The notes: generated by a model from the sequence alone, not told the origin. DNA of 7,866 nt from JAKLFA01 sp038222225 (GCA_038222225.1 JBBRHV010000081.1:1-7866); one strand, 5' to 3'. Numbered from the stretch's first letter, positions 1 to 7,003 are shown. Program-made: numbers and translations.

Positions 1-184
1 CCTGTTCGAGGATTATCATCCGAAATTCGCCAAACAATACGCCCAATTCGCTCAGGAAACAAAACGGGCGGTCACGGCTTACATGAGTGATGTCCGGGCT
101 TCTCAATTTCCGGAAAAAGAACAGAGTTTTTTTATAGGGGATGAGGCCTTTGAGGGATTTTTGACCCGCGTGAAGTCTGCCTAG
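1..184 (+). CDS. panB: 3-methyl-2-oxobutanoate hydroxymethyltransferase, C-terminal end only
   Basis: This is the last 60 codons of a gene entering from the left; the frame opens at base 2 and stops with TAG at 182-184. The translation has the pattern of the PanB C-terminus: a HPKFAKQYAQF segment (typical PanB: NPKFVKRYA), then AVTAYMSDVRASQFP and EKEQSFF (typical: AV..YV.DVR...FP..EHSF). A short tail ending in FLTRVKSA follows. PanB is a cytoplasmic (beta-alpha)8 enzyme that transfers a hydroxymethyl group from methylene-tetrahydrofolate to 2-oxoisovalerate, the first committed step of pantothenate and CoA synthesis. The catalytic and metal-binding residues lie outside the window, so the call rests only on the C-terminal pattern. 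The next gene has its own apparent promoter. Confidence 0.8.
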   Translation, partial: LFEDYHPKFAKQYAQFAQETKRAVTAYMSDVRASQFPEKEQSFFIGDEAFEGFLTRVKSA

Positions 185-213
185 TTTTTTCTTCGTTCTC
201 TCAACAAAAAACC

Positions 214-242
214 TTGCCTTTTAATTTAAAGTTGGTTAAAAT
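214..242 (+). promoter_or_regulatory. Putative sigma-70-type promoter for glyS-ppdK
   Basis: The gap after panB is AT-rich. It holds TTGCCT at 214-219 (4 of 6 to the -35 consensus), a 17-bp spacer, and TAAAAT at 237-242 (5 of 6 to the -10 consensus). The predicted start of transcription is near 249, giving a leader of about 60 bases before the ATG at 308. The rest of the gap (184-213 and 250-307) shows no convincing terminator or RNA gene. Confidence 0.45.
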
Positions 243-307
243 AATCGACTGTTGTTTAAGTGCTTCTTAATCTTATACGTTCTAAACTTTTATTACGCGT
301 ACAACTT

Positions 308-1615
308 ATGAAAAATTCAGTATCCATGGATACCATTGTCTCGCTCTGCAAACGGCGGGGATTTATTTTCCAGTCATCCGAAATCTACGGTGGATTATCG
401 GGCGCGTGGGATTACGGACCGTTGGGCGCGGAATTAAAGAGAAATATCAAAGACGCCTGGTGGAAGGCCAATGTCCATGACCGGGAGGATATGGTCGGTT
501 TGGATGCCAGCATCCTCATGCATCCCGAAACATGGAACGCCTCCGGTCACACTCAAAATTTCACGGATGAACTGGTCGATTGCAAAAAGTGTAAACGCCG
601 TTTCCGGACGGATCATATTAAAGAGGCCTGTCCGGCCTGCGGGGCCAAGGATTTTACCGAAGCCCGGGCGTTTAATTTAATGCTTAAAACCAATCTGGGA
701 GCGATGGAAGATTCCAGCAGTGTGGTGTATTTGCGCCCGGAAACCGCGCAGGGGATTTTCGTGAATTTTTTAAATGTTCGGGATACCACGCGCAAGCGCC
801 TGCCGTTCGGGATCGCTCAGATCGGAAAGTCCTTCCGCAATGAGATCACGCCGGGAAACTTCACGTTCCGCACGCGCGAATTTGAGCAGATGGAAATTGA
901 GTTTTTTACGCATCCCAGTGAAGCGGGCCAGTGGTATGAACGGTGGATCGACGAGCGCTTTCAATGGTACACGCGTTTCGGCATTTCGAAAGAGCGGCTG
1001 CGTCTGCGCAAGCATGAGCAGGATGAGCTGGCGCATTATTCGGTGGGGTGTACGGATGTGGAGTATGAATTTCCTTTTGGCTGGTCAGAGCTGGAGGGAA
1101 TCGCCAACCGGACGGATTACGATTTAAAACAGCACTCACAGTTTTCCGGAAAAGATTTGAAGTATAAGGATACAGTGACGCAGGAAGAGGTCATCCCTTA
1201 CGTGATTGAGCCGTCGGGGGGAGTGGATCGGGCGACGTTGGCCTTTTTGGTCGATGCCTATCATGAAGAACAGGTCAATGACAGCCCGCGGGTTGTTTTG
1301 CGGTTCCATAAAAAATTGGCACCGATCAAAGTGGCGGTTTTGCCGTTGCTGAAAAAAAATTCAGACATCGTGGCAAAAGCCAAAGCGATCAAGGCGGATC
1401 TGCAGAAAACATTAATGTGTGTCTACGATGACACCGCATCTATTGGGAAGCTTTACCGTCGGCAGGATGAAGTCGGGACCGTTCTGTGCGTGACGGTTGA
1501 TCCGGATTCGTTGGAGGATCAGCAGGTCACGGTCCGGGAGCGGGACAGCATGCAGCAGGTGCGTATTCCGATGGATCGTTTAAAGTCGTATGTGTGTGAA
1601 CATTTTGACAGTTAA
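308..1615 (+). CDS. glyS: Glycyl-tRNA synthetase, single-chain (dimeric) class II type
   Basis: The enzyme charges tRNA-Gly with glycine in the cytoplasm, using ATP and releasing AMP and PPi. From the ATG at 308 it has 435 residues, close to the usual length of the homodimeric (Thermus/Bacillus-like) form. Visible landmarks are CKRRGFIFQSSEIYGG (14-29) with DYGPLG, a zinc ribbon with C92, C95, C108 and C111, RPETAQGIF (143-151), class II motif 2 FRNEI (177-181) followed by TFRTREFEQMEIEFF, and motif 3 EPSGGVDRATLAFL (301-314). A C-terminal anticodon-binding domain starts near PIKVAVLPL (339) and includes VTVRERDSMQQ. An in-frame GTG at 260 would add 16 residues rich in Leu and Arg that are not family-like, so 308 is preferred; ATG at 326 is also possible. 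No good Shine-Dalgarno sequence precedes any of these. ppdK follows after 29 bp, probably in the same operon. Confidence 0.95.
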   Translation: MKNSVSMDTIVSLCKRRGFIFQSSEIYGGLSGAWDYGPLGAELKRNIKDAWWKANVHDREDMVGLDASILMHPETWNASGHTQNFTDELVDCKKCKRRFRTDHIKEACPACGAKDFTEARAFNLMLKTNLGAMEDSSSVVYLRPETAQGIFVNFLNVRDTTRKRLPFGIAQIGKSFRNEITPGNFTFRTREFEQMEIEFFTHPSEAGQWYERWIDERFQWYTRFGISKERLRLRKHEQDELAHYSVGCTDVEYEFPFGWSELEGIANRTDYDLKQHSQFSGKDLKYKDTVTQEEVIPYVIEPSGGVDRATLAFLVDAYHEEQVNDSPRVVLRFHKKLAPIKVAVLPLLKKNSDIVAKAKAIKADLQKTLMCVYDDTASIGKLYRRQDEVGTVLCVTVDPDSLEDQQVTVRERDSMQQVRIPMDRLKSYVCEHFDS

Positions 1616-1644
1616 AACTAAAGTGTAACGAAAGGGAAAGAAAC

Positions 1645-4458
1645 ATGGCTACAAAGTATGTGTACGCATTCGGTGGCGGAAAAGCCGAAGGCCGAGCCGC
1701 GATGAAAGAGTTGCTCGGAGGAAAAGGCGCGAACTTGGCAGAGATGACCAATATCGGCATCCCTGTGCCAGCAGGATTTACGATCAGCACGGATGTCTGT
1801 GCGTATTATAATGAGCACGGAAAGAAGAAGCCGGCAATTCTCGACAAGGAAATTGATCAGCATATTAAGATCCTTGAGAAGAAAATGGGGGCTAAATTCG
1901 GAGATAAAGAAAATCCTTTGTTGGTTTCTGTTCGTTCAGGGGCGGCTGTTTCTATGCCGGGCATGATGAACACGATCCTCAACCTCGGCATCAATGATGA
2001 CGCTGTTGAAGGTCTTGCCAAAAAGACGAAAAACGCACGCATGGCCTGGGATTCTTACCGACGTTTTATCAACATGTTCGGTGATGTGGTCATGGGCGTT
2101 GATCATGAGCATTTTGAAGCGGAGCTTTCACGTATCAAACAAAAGTACGGCCGCAAACTGGATACCGAGTTAACGACCGACGAGCTGAAAGAAGTGGTGG
2201 CCGCTTATAAAGAGGTTTACAAGAAAAGCGTTGGAAAAGGTTTTCCGACCAACGCGCGGGAACAATTAAATTATGCGATCGACGCGGTCATCGGTTCATG
2301 GATGATCGGCAGGGCGGTCCGTTACCGTGCGATCAATAAACTTCATGGTTTAAAAGGAACAGCGGTTAACGTTCAGGCCATGGTTTTTGGAAACATGGGT
2401 GACAACTCCGGAACCGGCGTGGCCTTTACGCGCAACCCGGCTAACGGTGATGATCATTTCTACGGCGAGTATCTCATCAATGCTCAGGGGGAAGACGTTG
2501 TGGCCGGTATTCGTACTCCGGATCCGATCGAGACCCTGAACAAGGCGATGCCGAAAGTCTATAGTGAGCTCAACGCGATTCGCTTGAAACTGGAAAGACA
2601 TTACCGTGAAATGCAGGACGTGGAGTTTACGATTCAAGAGGGGACGCTTTTTATGCTTCAAACCCGTACCGGAAAGCGGACTGGTTTGGCGGCTATCAAG
2701 ATCGCAGTGGATATGGTGAAGGAAAAATTGATCACCACCGAAGAGGCGTTAATGCGCATTCAGGGTGATCATTTGAATCAGCTGCTGTTCCCGATCTTTG
2801 ATCTGAAGGATAAGGGCCAAGCGATCGCTGACAAGCGCGTTTTGACCAAAGGTCTTCCGGCAGGTCCGGGTGCGGCCAATGGGTTGGTTGTTTTTTCAGC
2901 CGAAGCGGCAGAGAAGTGGGCCAAAGACGGAAAAAAAGTAATTCTTGCCCGTAAAGAAACATCTCCGGAAGACGTTTCCGGGATGTGGGCAGCGCAGGCG
3001 ATTTTGACATCCACGGGAGGCATGACATCTCACGCGGCTGTTGTGGCCCGCGGTTGGGGCAAATGCTGCGTTGTCGGCTGCGGCGAGTTGGATATTGATT
3101 ATCGTGCCAAAGAGATCCGCGTTAAAGGTCATGTCATCAAAGAAGGCGACGCGATCTCGATTGATGGGTCAACCGGTGAAGTTCTTCTCGGAAGTCTGAA
3201 AACCTCATCATCTCCGGTGATCAGCGGAGTGGTTGATCGAAATGAGGAAGCTAAAAAGCATCCGATTTATAAAATGTTTATGGAGATCATGAAATGGGCT
3301 GACGCAGCCCGTCAGATCAAGGTCCGCACCAATGCGGATTCTCCGCAAGACTCGGTGAACGCCAGAGCCTTGGGAGCCGAAGGAATTGGATTGTGCCGGA
3401 CAGAGCATATGTTCTTTGAAGGAGAACGCATCTGGGCGATCCGTGAAATGATCCTGGCTAATGACCTTGAAGGACGCGAAAAGGCCCTGGAGAAATTATT
3501 GCCGTATCAGCGCAAAGATTTTGAAGGGATCTTTAGAGCGATGGAAGGTCTTCCTGTAACGATCCGTTTGCTGGATCCGCCATTGCATGAGTTTTTGCCG
3601 CATGATGACGCGGGTCAGGCTGAAATGGCCCGACGTTTGGGAATAACTCCGGAAAAAGTGAAGAGCAAAGTCGGACAGCTGCATGAGATGAACCCGATGC
3701 TGGGTCATCGCGGTTGCCGTCTATCGATTACTTATCCTGAGATCTGCAGAATGCAGGTGACCGCTATTATTGAAGCGGCCTGTATTGTAGCCAAAGATAA
3801 AGTCAAAGTTTTGCCGGAGATCATGATCCCGCTGATCGGGACCAAACAGGAATATGATATTCTTGAGGTGGTGGTTCGTGAGACAGCGGATGCGATCATC
3901 AAGGCCAAGGGAGCCAAGGTCAAATATATGGTCGGAACGATGATGGAGATTCCTCGCGCGACATTGGTGGCTGATAAAGTCGCTGAAAAAGCGGAGTTCT
4001 TCTCTTTCGGGACCAATGATCTGACGCAGATGACCTTAGGTTACAGCCGTGATGACGTGGGTTCGTTCTTGCCGGATTATATTGACAAGAAGATTTTCCG
4101 TGAAGATCCGTTCGCATCGATTGACCAGGAAGGCGTCGGTCAGTTGGTCAAGATGGGTGTGGAACGCGGGAGATTGACACGTCCTGATTTAAAATGCGGT
4201 GTTTGCGGCGAGCATGGTGGAGACCCGGATTCGGTGAAGTTTTTCGCCAGGGTCGGTCTAAACTATGTCAGCTGTTCACCATACCGTGTTCCGATTGCTC
4301 GTTTGGCAGCCGCACAGGCAGCCATTGAGGCTAAGAAAGCAATTGCCAAGGCAGTAGCTCCCAAGGGTAAAAGCGTGGCAAAATCAGCCAAGCCCAAGGT
4401 TACGAAAGCCAAAGCAGCCAAGCCAAAAGCAGTGAAACCAAAGGCAAAGAAGAAGTAG
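1645..4458 (+). CDS. ppdK: Pyruvate, phosphate dikinase with basic C-terminal tail
   Basis: PPDK interconverts PEP+AMP+PPi with pyruvate+ATP+Pi in the cytoplasm; it can act in glycolysis or in gluconeogenesis. All three functional parts are visible. The N-terminal ATP-grasp domain has GGKGANLAEM (25-34), SVRSGA (from 95, with R97) and FTRNP. The swivelling phosphohistidine domain has GGMTSHAAVVARG with catalytic His463; Thr461, two residues before it, is where regulatory-protein phosphorylation occurs in plant PPDK. The C-terminal PEP/pyruvate barrel has GLCRTEHMFF (R585), FFSFGTNDLTQMTLG and CGVCGEHGG with the active-site Cys854. The family-like part ends with PYRVPIARLAAAQA near residue 892, a normal length. 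The last 45 residues are an extra Lys/Ala/Pro-rich tail. The ATG is preceded by AAAGGGAAAG, a reasonable ribosome-binding site. No gene for the DUF299-type PPDK regulatory protein is in the window. Confidence 0.97.
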   Translation: MATKYVYAFGGGKAEGRAAMKELLGGKGANLAEMTNIGIPVPAGFTISTDVCAYYNEHGKKKPAILDKEIDQHIKILEKKMGAKFGDKENPLLVSVRSGAAVSMPGMMNTILNLGINDDAVEGLAKKTKNARMAWDSYRRFINMFGDVVMGVDHEHFEAELSRIKQKYGRKLDTELTTDELKEVVAAYKEVYKKSVGKGFPTNAREQLNYAIDAVIGSWMIGRAVRYRAINKLHGLKGTAVNVQAMVFGNMGDNSGTGVAFTRNPANGDDHFYGEYLINAQGEDVVAGIRTPDPIETLNKAMPKVYSELNAIRLKLERHYREMQDVEFTIQEGTLFMLQTRTGKRTGLAAIKIAVDMVKEKLITTEEALMRIQGDHLNQLLFPIFDLKDKGQAIADKRVLTKGLPAGPGAANGLVVFSAEAAEKWAKDGKKVILARKETSPEDVSGMWAAQAILTSTGGMTSHAAVVARGWGKCCVVGCGELDIDYRAKEIRVKGHVIKEGDAISIDGSTGEVLLGSLKTSSSPVISGVVDRNEEAKKHPIYKMFMEIMKWADAARQIKVRTNADSPQDSVNARALGAEGIGLCRTEHMFFEGERIWAIREMILANDLEGREKALEKLLPYQRKDFEGIFRAMEGLPVTIRLLDPPLHEFLPHDDAGQAEMARRLGITPEKVKSKVGQLHEMNPMLGHRGCRLSITYPEICRMQVTAIIEAACIVAKDKVKVLPEIMIPLIGTKQEYDILEVVVRETADAIIKAKGAKVKYMVGTMMEIPRATLVADKVAEKAEFFSFGTNDLTQMTLGYSRDDVGSFLPDYIDKKIFREDPFASIDQEGVGQLVKMGVERGRLTRPDLKCGVCGEHGGDPDSVKFFARVGLNYVSCSPYRVPIARLAAAQAAIEAKKAIAKAVAPKGKSVAKSAKPKVTKAKAAKPKAVKPKAKKK
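4321..4455 (+). other. Histone-H1-like Lys/Ala/Pro-rich tail coding segment of ppdK
   Basis: This codes residues 893-937 of PPDK: 45 residues with 17 Lys, 13 Ala and 4 Pro and only one acidic residue. It contains degenerate short repeats of the type AKPK, AKAAKPK, AVKPKAKKK. It lies in the same frame as the enzyme, directly before the TAG stop. Such tails are known from H1-like proteins and from extended HU-like or ribosomal proteins of several bacteria; they are disordered and bind nucleic acids or polyphosphates. They are not a normal part of PPDK. What this one does is unknown. Confidence 0.85.
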
Positions 4459-4468
4459 CCTTTGAGTA

Positions 4469-4497
4469 TTGACATATGTGTGGTGGACGGTTAATAT
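4469..4497 (+). promoter_or_regulatory. Strong sigma-70-type promoter for the sigma-factor gene
   Basis: A perfect TTGACA (4469-4474) is separated by exactly 17 bp from TAATAT (4492-4497; 4 of 6 to TATAAT). Transcription would start near 4504, giving a leader of about 40 bases before the GTG at 4543. The spacer and the -10 box lie inside the inverted repeat at 4477-4518, which suggests control by a repressor at this promoter. Confidence 0.65.
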
Positions 4498-4518
4498 GAA
4501 ATAACCGTTCACCACACA
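4477..4518. repeat. 17-bp inverted repeat overlapping the sigma-gene promoter (candidate operator)
   Basis: The left arm is 4477-4493 and the right arm 4502-4518, with an 8-base centre (ATATGAAA). The arms pair over 17 positions with a single G/T exception (GTGGACGG against CCGTTCAC). The centre of symmetry sits at the -10 box, as expected for an operator that blocks polymerase. No T run follows, so a classical intrinsic terminator for ppdK is unlikely, although read-through RNA from ppdK would form a very stable hairpin here. A further direct copy of the GGTGGACG half-site (4482-4489) occurs at 4542-4549 over the start codon. Confidence 0.75.
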
Positions 4519-4532
4519 GTTTAAGCTTCAGC

Positions 4533-4538
4533 AAAGGA
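4533..4538 (+). promoter_or_regulatory. Ribosome-binding site choosing the GTG start of the sigma factor
   Basis: AAAGGA ends 4 bases before the GTG at 4543. The alternative ATG at 4561, six codons in, has only GGGTGG about 14 bases upstream. The GTG start is therefore favoured, although the spacing is short. Homology does not settle it, because conserved region 1.2 begins just after the ATG at DPIKSYFKD. Confidence 0.5.
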
Positions 4539-4542
4539 TTGG

Positions 4543-5382
4543 GTGGACGTAACCAAATTTATGGATCCAATTAAATCATACTTCAAAGATGTTCGTGATA
4601 TCCCTCTTTTAACTGCTGAGCAAGAAATTGAACTTGCTGTGCGTATTCAAAAGGGAGATGAAGACGCCCGTGATACGATGATCCGGTCTAATCTCCGCCT
4701 TGTGATCAGTATTGCCAAACGTTATATCAATCTGGGTGTGCCCTTAAGTGACCTCATTGAAGAGGGCAATATTGGCCTCATGCGCAGTGTTGAGAAATTC
4801 GACCCGACTCGGGGATTTCGATTTTCTACCTATTCGGCATGGTGGATCAAGCAGGCCGTTTCCCGCGCGATTATTGATCAGGGGAAAATGATCCGCGTTC
4901 CGGTTTATATGAACGAAGAGATCATGAAGTATAAAAAGGCGGTCGAATTTCTGACGCACAAGCTCAAACGCAAGCCCCGTGTTTCTGAGATCGCTAAAAA
5001 GATGCAAACAACCGTCGATAAAGTCCGGGACTTCGAGCGTTCCATCTCTAAAATGTCCAGCCTGGATGCTCCGATCGGAGAGGATGGGGATGGGCAGGTC
5101 AAGGATATGATCGCTGATGAACGGATGGCCAGCCCGGATCAGCAGCTGGAAAATTTTCTGAATAAAGAGCGGGCGCATGATCTTTTAGAAATGCTGACAG
5201 AGCGGGAGCGCAGAATTTTAACGTTGCGTTATGGTTTGGAAGACGGCAAGGCGCGTACCTTAGCGGAGATCGCCAAAGAGATTGAGGTTTCCCGTGAGCG
5301 GGTCCGGCAGCTGGAAAATCAGGCGATTAAGAAGATCAAGAAGCTGATCCAAAACGGACAAACGTTAGACGAAGGCACATAA
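4543..5382 (+). CDS. Sigma-70 family RNA polymerase sigma factor, short RpoD/RpoS-like (lacks region 1.1)
   Basis: The protein directs RNA polymerase to promoters. Its 279 residues contain the full group 1/2 core. Region 1.2 is DPIKSYFKDVRDIPLLTAEQE (about 8-40, the acidic/aromatic start). Region 2 covers about 46-116, with RLVISIAKRY, DLIEEGNIGLMRSVEKFD and the promoter-melting and -10 segment FSTYSAWWIKQAVSRAI (94-110). Region 3 starts at MIRVPVYMNEE (117), followed by a sigma-finger segment SSLDAPIGEDGDGQ (172-185). Region 4 has LTERERRILTLRYGLEDG and the -35-binding helix-turn-helix TLAEIAKEIEVSRERVRQLE (239-258). The long acidic region 1.1 and the non-conserved insertion of a typical housekeeping RpoD are absent. 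It could be a group 2 (stationary or stress) factor or a trimmed primary sigma; the sequence does not decide. apt follows after 29 bp. Confidence 0.93.
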   Translation: MDVTKFMDPIKSYFKDVRDIPLLTAEQEIELAVRIQKGDEDARDTMIRSNLRLVISIAKRYINLGVPLSDLIEEGNIGLMRSVEKFDPTRGFRFSTYSAWWIKQAVSRAIIDQGKMIRVPVYMNEEIMKYKKAVEFLTHKLKRKPRVSEIAKKMQTTVDKVRDFERSISKMSSLDAPIGEDGDGQVKDMIADERMASPDQQLENFLNKERAHDLLEMLTERERRILTLRYGLEDGKARTLAEIAKEIEVSRERVRQLENQAIKKIKKLIQNGQTLDEGT

Positions 5383-5411
5383 GTTTAATGTTGCGATAGG
5401 ATGCACATACC

Positions 5412-5933
5412 ATGAAGACTCTTGATCTGGCAAGATTTATCCGTGACATTCCGGATTTCCCCAAAAAAGGGATCATTTTTAAAGACATTACCCCGTTGCT
5501 GAAAGATGCTCAGGCTTTGCGGAAAACGATGGATGTCCTGGCGCGTGAGTATAAGGATCAAAAAATCGATTATGTGGTAGCGATGGAGTCGCGCGGGTTT
5601 ATTTTCGGTACTGTTTTGGCAGCCAAATTAGGGGCCGGATTTATTCCGGTGCGCAAACCCGGCAAGCTTCCTTATAAAACAAGGTGCGCGACCTATCAGC
5701 TGGAATATGGTACGGACAGTTTGGAGATTCATCAGGATGCGTTAGCGAAAGACAGCCGTGTTCTGATCGTGGATGATTTATTGGCCACCGGCGGAACCGC
5801 TCAGGCTGTTATTAAACTGGTACGCAGTTTTAAAGCGAAGATTATCGGAGCCGCTTTTGTGATTGAGCTGGAATTTTTAAAGGGCCGCAAAAAACTGAAG
5901 AACGTTCCGATTTTTTCAATTCTGAAATACTGA
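5412..5933 (+). CDS. apt: Adenine phosphoribosyltransferase
   Basis: Apt salvages free adenine with PRPP to make AMP and PPi in the cytoplasm. The 173 residues match the family's usual 170-180. Landmarks are the N-terminal IRDIPDFPKKGIIFKDITPLL (10-30), typical of Apt rather than other phosphoribosyltransferases, ESRGFIFG (59-66), the flexible-loop segment RKPGKLPYKT (81-90), and the PRPP-binding motif VLIVDDLLATGGTA (117-130) with adjacent aspartates D121 and D122. The C-terminus with FVIELEFLKGRKKL is also family-like. The ATG has AGGA 10 bases upstream. The gene sits 29 bp after the sigma factor and 2 bp before the membrane-protein gene, so the three are probably one transcript. xpt and hpt are poor alternatives because of the Apt-specific N-terminus. 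Confidence 0.96.
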   Translation: MKTLDLARFIRDIPDFPKKGIIFKDITPLLKDAQALRKTMDVLAREYKDQKIDYVVAMESRGFIFGTVLAAKLGAGFIPVRKPGKLPYKTRCATYQLEYGTDSLEIHQDALAKDSRVLIVDDLLATGGTAQAVIKLVRSFKAKIIGAAFVIELEFLKGRKKLKNVPIFSILKY

Positions 5934-5935
5934 TT

Positions 5936-7003
5936 ATGACTCCTTTTTTTTATAGCCAGGATAAAAAGGGCCTTTATAGCATCCTTTTAGTCCTGGTTGT
6001 TTTTTTTACTTTCCTTCCGTCGTTGAGTTTTGATTATGTCAATTGGGACGACGACCCGCATTTCCTTAAGAATCTCTGTGTTCAGCAGCCGCTGAGTCTA
6101 ACATCTGTTGAGTGCGCTTTTGGTCAGTTTGTCAATGACAGCTATATTCCTTTAACGACGCTTTCCTTTATGCTGGAACGTCAGTATTTCGGGGTCCGTC
6201 CGTTTGTATCGCACACGATCAATTTGATTTTCCATATCGGTGTGGTGCTCCTGGTCTTTTTTATTCTTTTGTCCTTGGGGTGTTCATCGGCCGTCAGTTT
6301 TGCGGCGGCGCTGGTCTTTGGAATTCATCCGATGCGGGTCGAATCGGTGGTTTGGGTCACCGAGCGGAAGGATGTCCTTTACGCGTTCTTTTATTTAGCG
6401 GCTGTTTATGTGTATCTCCTGTTTATACGTATTAAGCTCCGTTCCGGGGAAGGACGGGAACGGTTCCAGGCGTTTTTTTATTTTGCGGCTGTTTTGGTGC
6501 TGGCCTGGTGTTCGATCTTGTCAAAACCAATGGCGTTAACCTTGCCGTTGGTGCTTTTCCTGACGGATTGGTTCTTTAAGCGGTGCTGGAAGGTGCGCGC
6601 GGTACTGGAAAAGTGCGTGGTCGGGGTGGTGGTCTGGCCGGTCGCCTGGTGGACCTTTCAAATGCATCGTGGAGCGGCCATGCCGGTTTCTGTCTGGCAG
6701 AAAATTCTGGTTGTTCTATGGAGTGCGACCTTTTATATAAGGAAGATGGTTTTTCCGAAAATGATGGTTGAGGTTTATGATTTTCTTGCCCGATCAGTCT
6801 GGCGTCTTTCGAGTATCAGATGGCCGTTATTGTTTTTATGCTTTTGGTTTTGTTTATGTATCTTTTCCGCAAGAATCGGCTGGTTGTATTCGGAATGGGT
6901 TTTTATGTTCTATCCAGTTTTTATCTTTGGGGCATTGGAACTACCATCGGAAAATCCCACATCGTGGCTGATCGTTTTATGTATTTGTCGTCGATCGGGA
7001 TAG
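5936..7003 (+). CDS. TMTC-like (GT-C fold) membrane glycosyltransferase, N-terminal part of a frameshifted gene
   Basis: This open frame carries the membrane half of a TMTC/DUF1736-like protein, a family of polytopic putative O-mannosyl (GT-C) transferases followed by TPRs. After a first membrane segment (about 12-32) comes the conserved loop DYVNWDDDPHF (33-43), whose acidic residues are the likely catalytic/metal site by analogy with GT-C enzymes. NDSYIPLTTLSFMLE (67-81), HTINLIFH and the family hallmark HPMRVESVVWVTERKDV (131-147) follow. SKPMALTLPLVLFLTDW (196-212) and further hydrophobic helices continue to about 270. Family-like sequence stops near residue 283 (base 6784); the remaining 72 codons to 7003 read an off-frame version of the next segment and are not family-like. 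The ATG lies 2 bp after the apt stop with no clear ribosome-binding site, which suggests translational coupling. Acceptor and donor substrates cannot be told from the sequence. Confidence 0.85.
   Translation: MTPFFYSQDKKGLYSILLVLVVFFTFLPSLSFDYVNWDDDPHFLKNLCVQQPLSLTSVECAFGQFVNDSYIPLTTLSFMLERQYFGVRPFVSHTINLIFHIGVVLLVFFILLSLGCSSAVSFAAALVFGIHPMRVESVVWVTERKDVLYAFFYLAAVYVYLLFIRIKLRSGEGRERFQAFFYFAAVLVLAWCSILSKPMALTLPLVLFLTDWFFKRCWKVRAVLEKCVVGVVVWPVAWWTFQMHRGAAMPVSVWQKILVVLWSATFYIRKMVFPKMMVEVYDFLARSVWRLSSIRWPLLFLCFWFCLCIFSARIGWLYSEWVFMFYPVFIFGALELPSENPTSWLIVLCICRRSG

Noticed and set aside
184..213. A terminator after panB (T-rich stretch at 185-200 and A run at 206-211).
   Set aside because: No stem with a GC-rich arm precedes the T run; only A/T-rich complementarity is present.
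260..307. GTG at 260 as the start of glycyl-tRNA synthetase.
   Set aside because: The 16 added residues are not family-like, there is no ribosome-binding site, and the predicted transcription start near 249 would leave almost no leader.
1605..1631. TTGACA at 1605-1610, at the end of glyS, as a promoter for ppdK.
   Set aside because: The only -10-like boxes lie at 13-15 bp spacing and are poor (TGTAAC, TAACGA). The transcription start would fall almost on the ppdK start codon. The hexamer is also explained by the codons for FDS.
4477..4518. The inverted repeat as an intrinsic terminator for ppdK.
   Set aside because: There is no T run after the right arm, and the repeat is interlocked with a near-perfect promoter. 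A role as a processing or blocking hairpin for read-through RNA remains possible.
4744..5178. Long minus-strand open frame inside the sigma-factor gene, and similar ones inside glyS, ppdK and the membrane gene.
   Set aside because: They are antisense to strongly conserved genes, show no recognisable domain and have no ribosome-binding site; they follow from codon composition.
6779..6790. Programmed -1 frameshifting in the TMTC-like gene.
   Set aside because: The context T TTT CTT is not a canonical slippery heptamer (the A-site codon re-pairs poorly) and no obvious stimulatory stem was seen just downstream. An indel in the T run is simpler.
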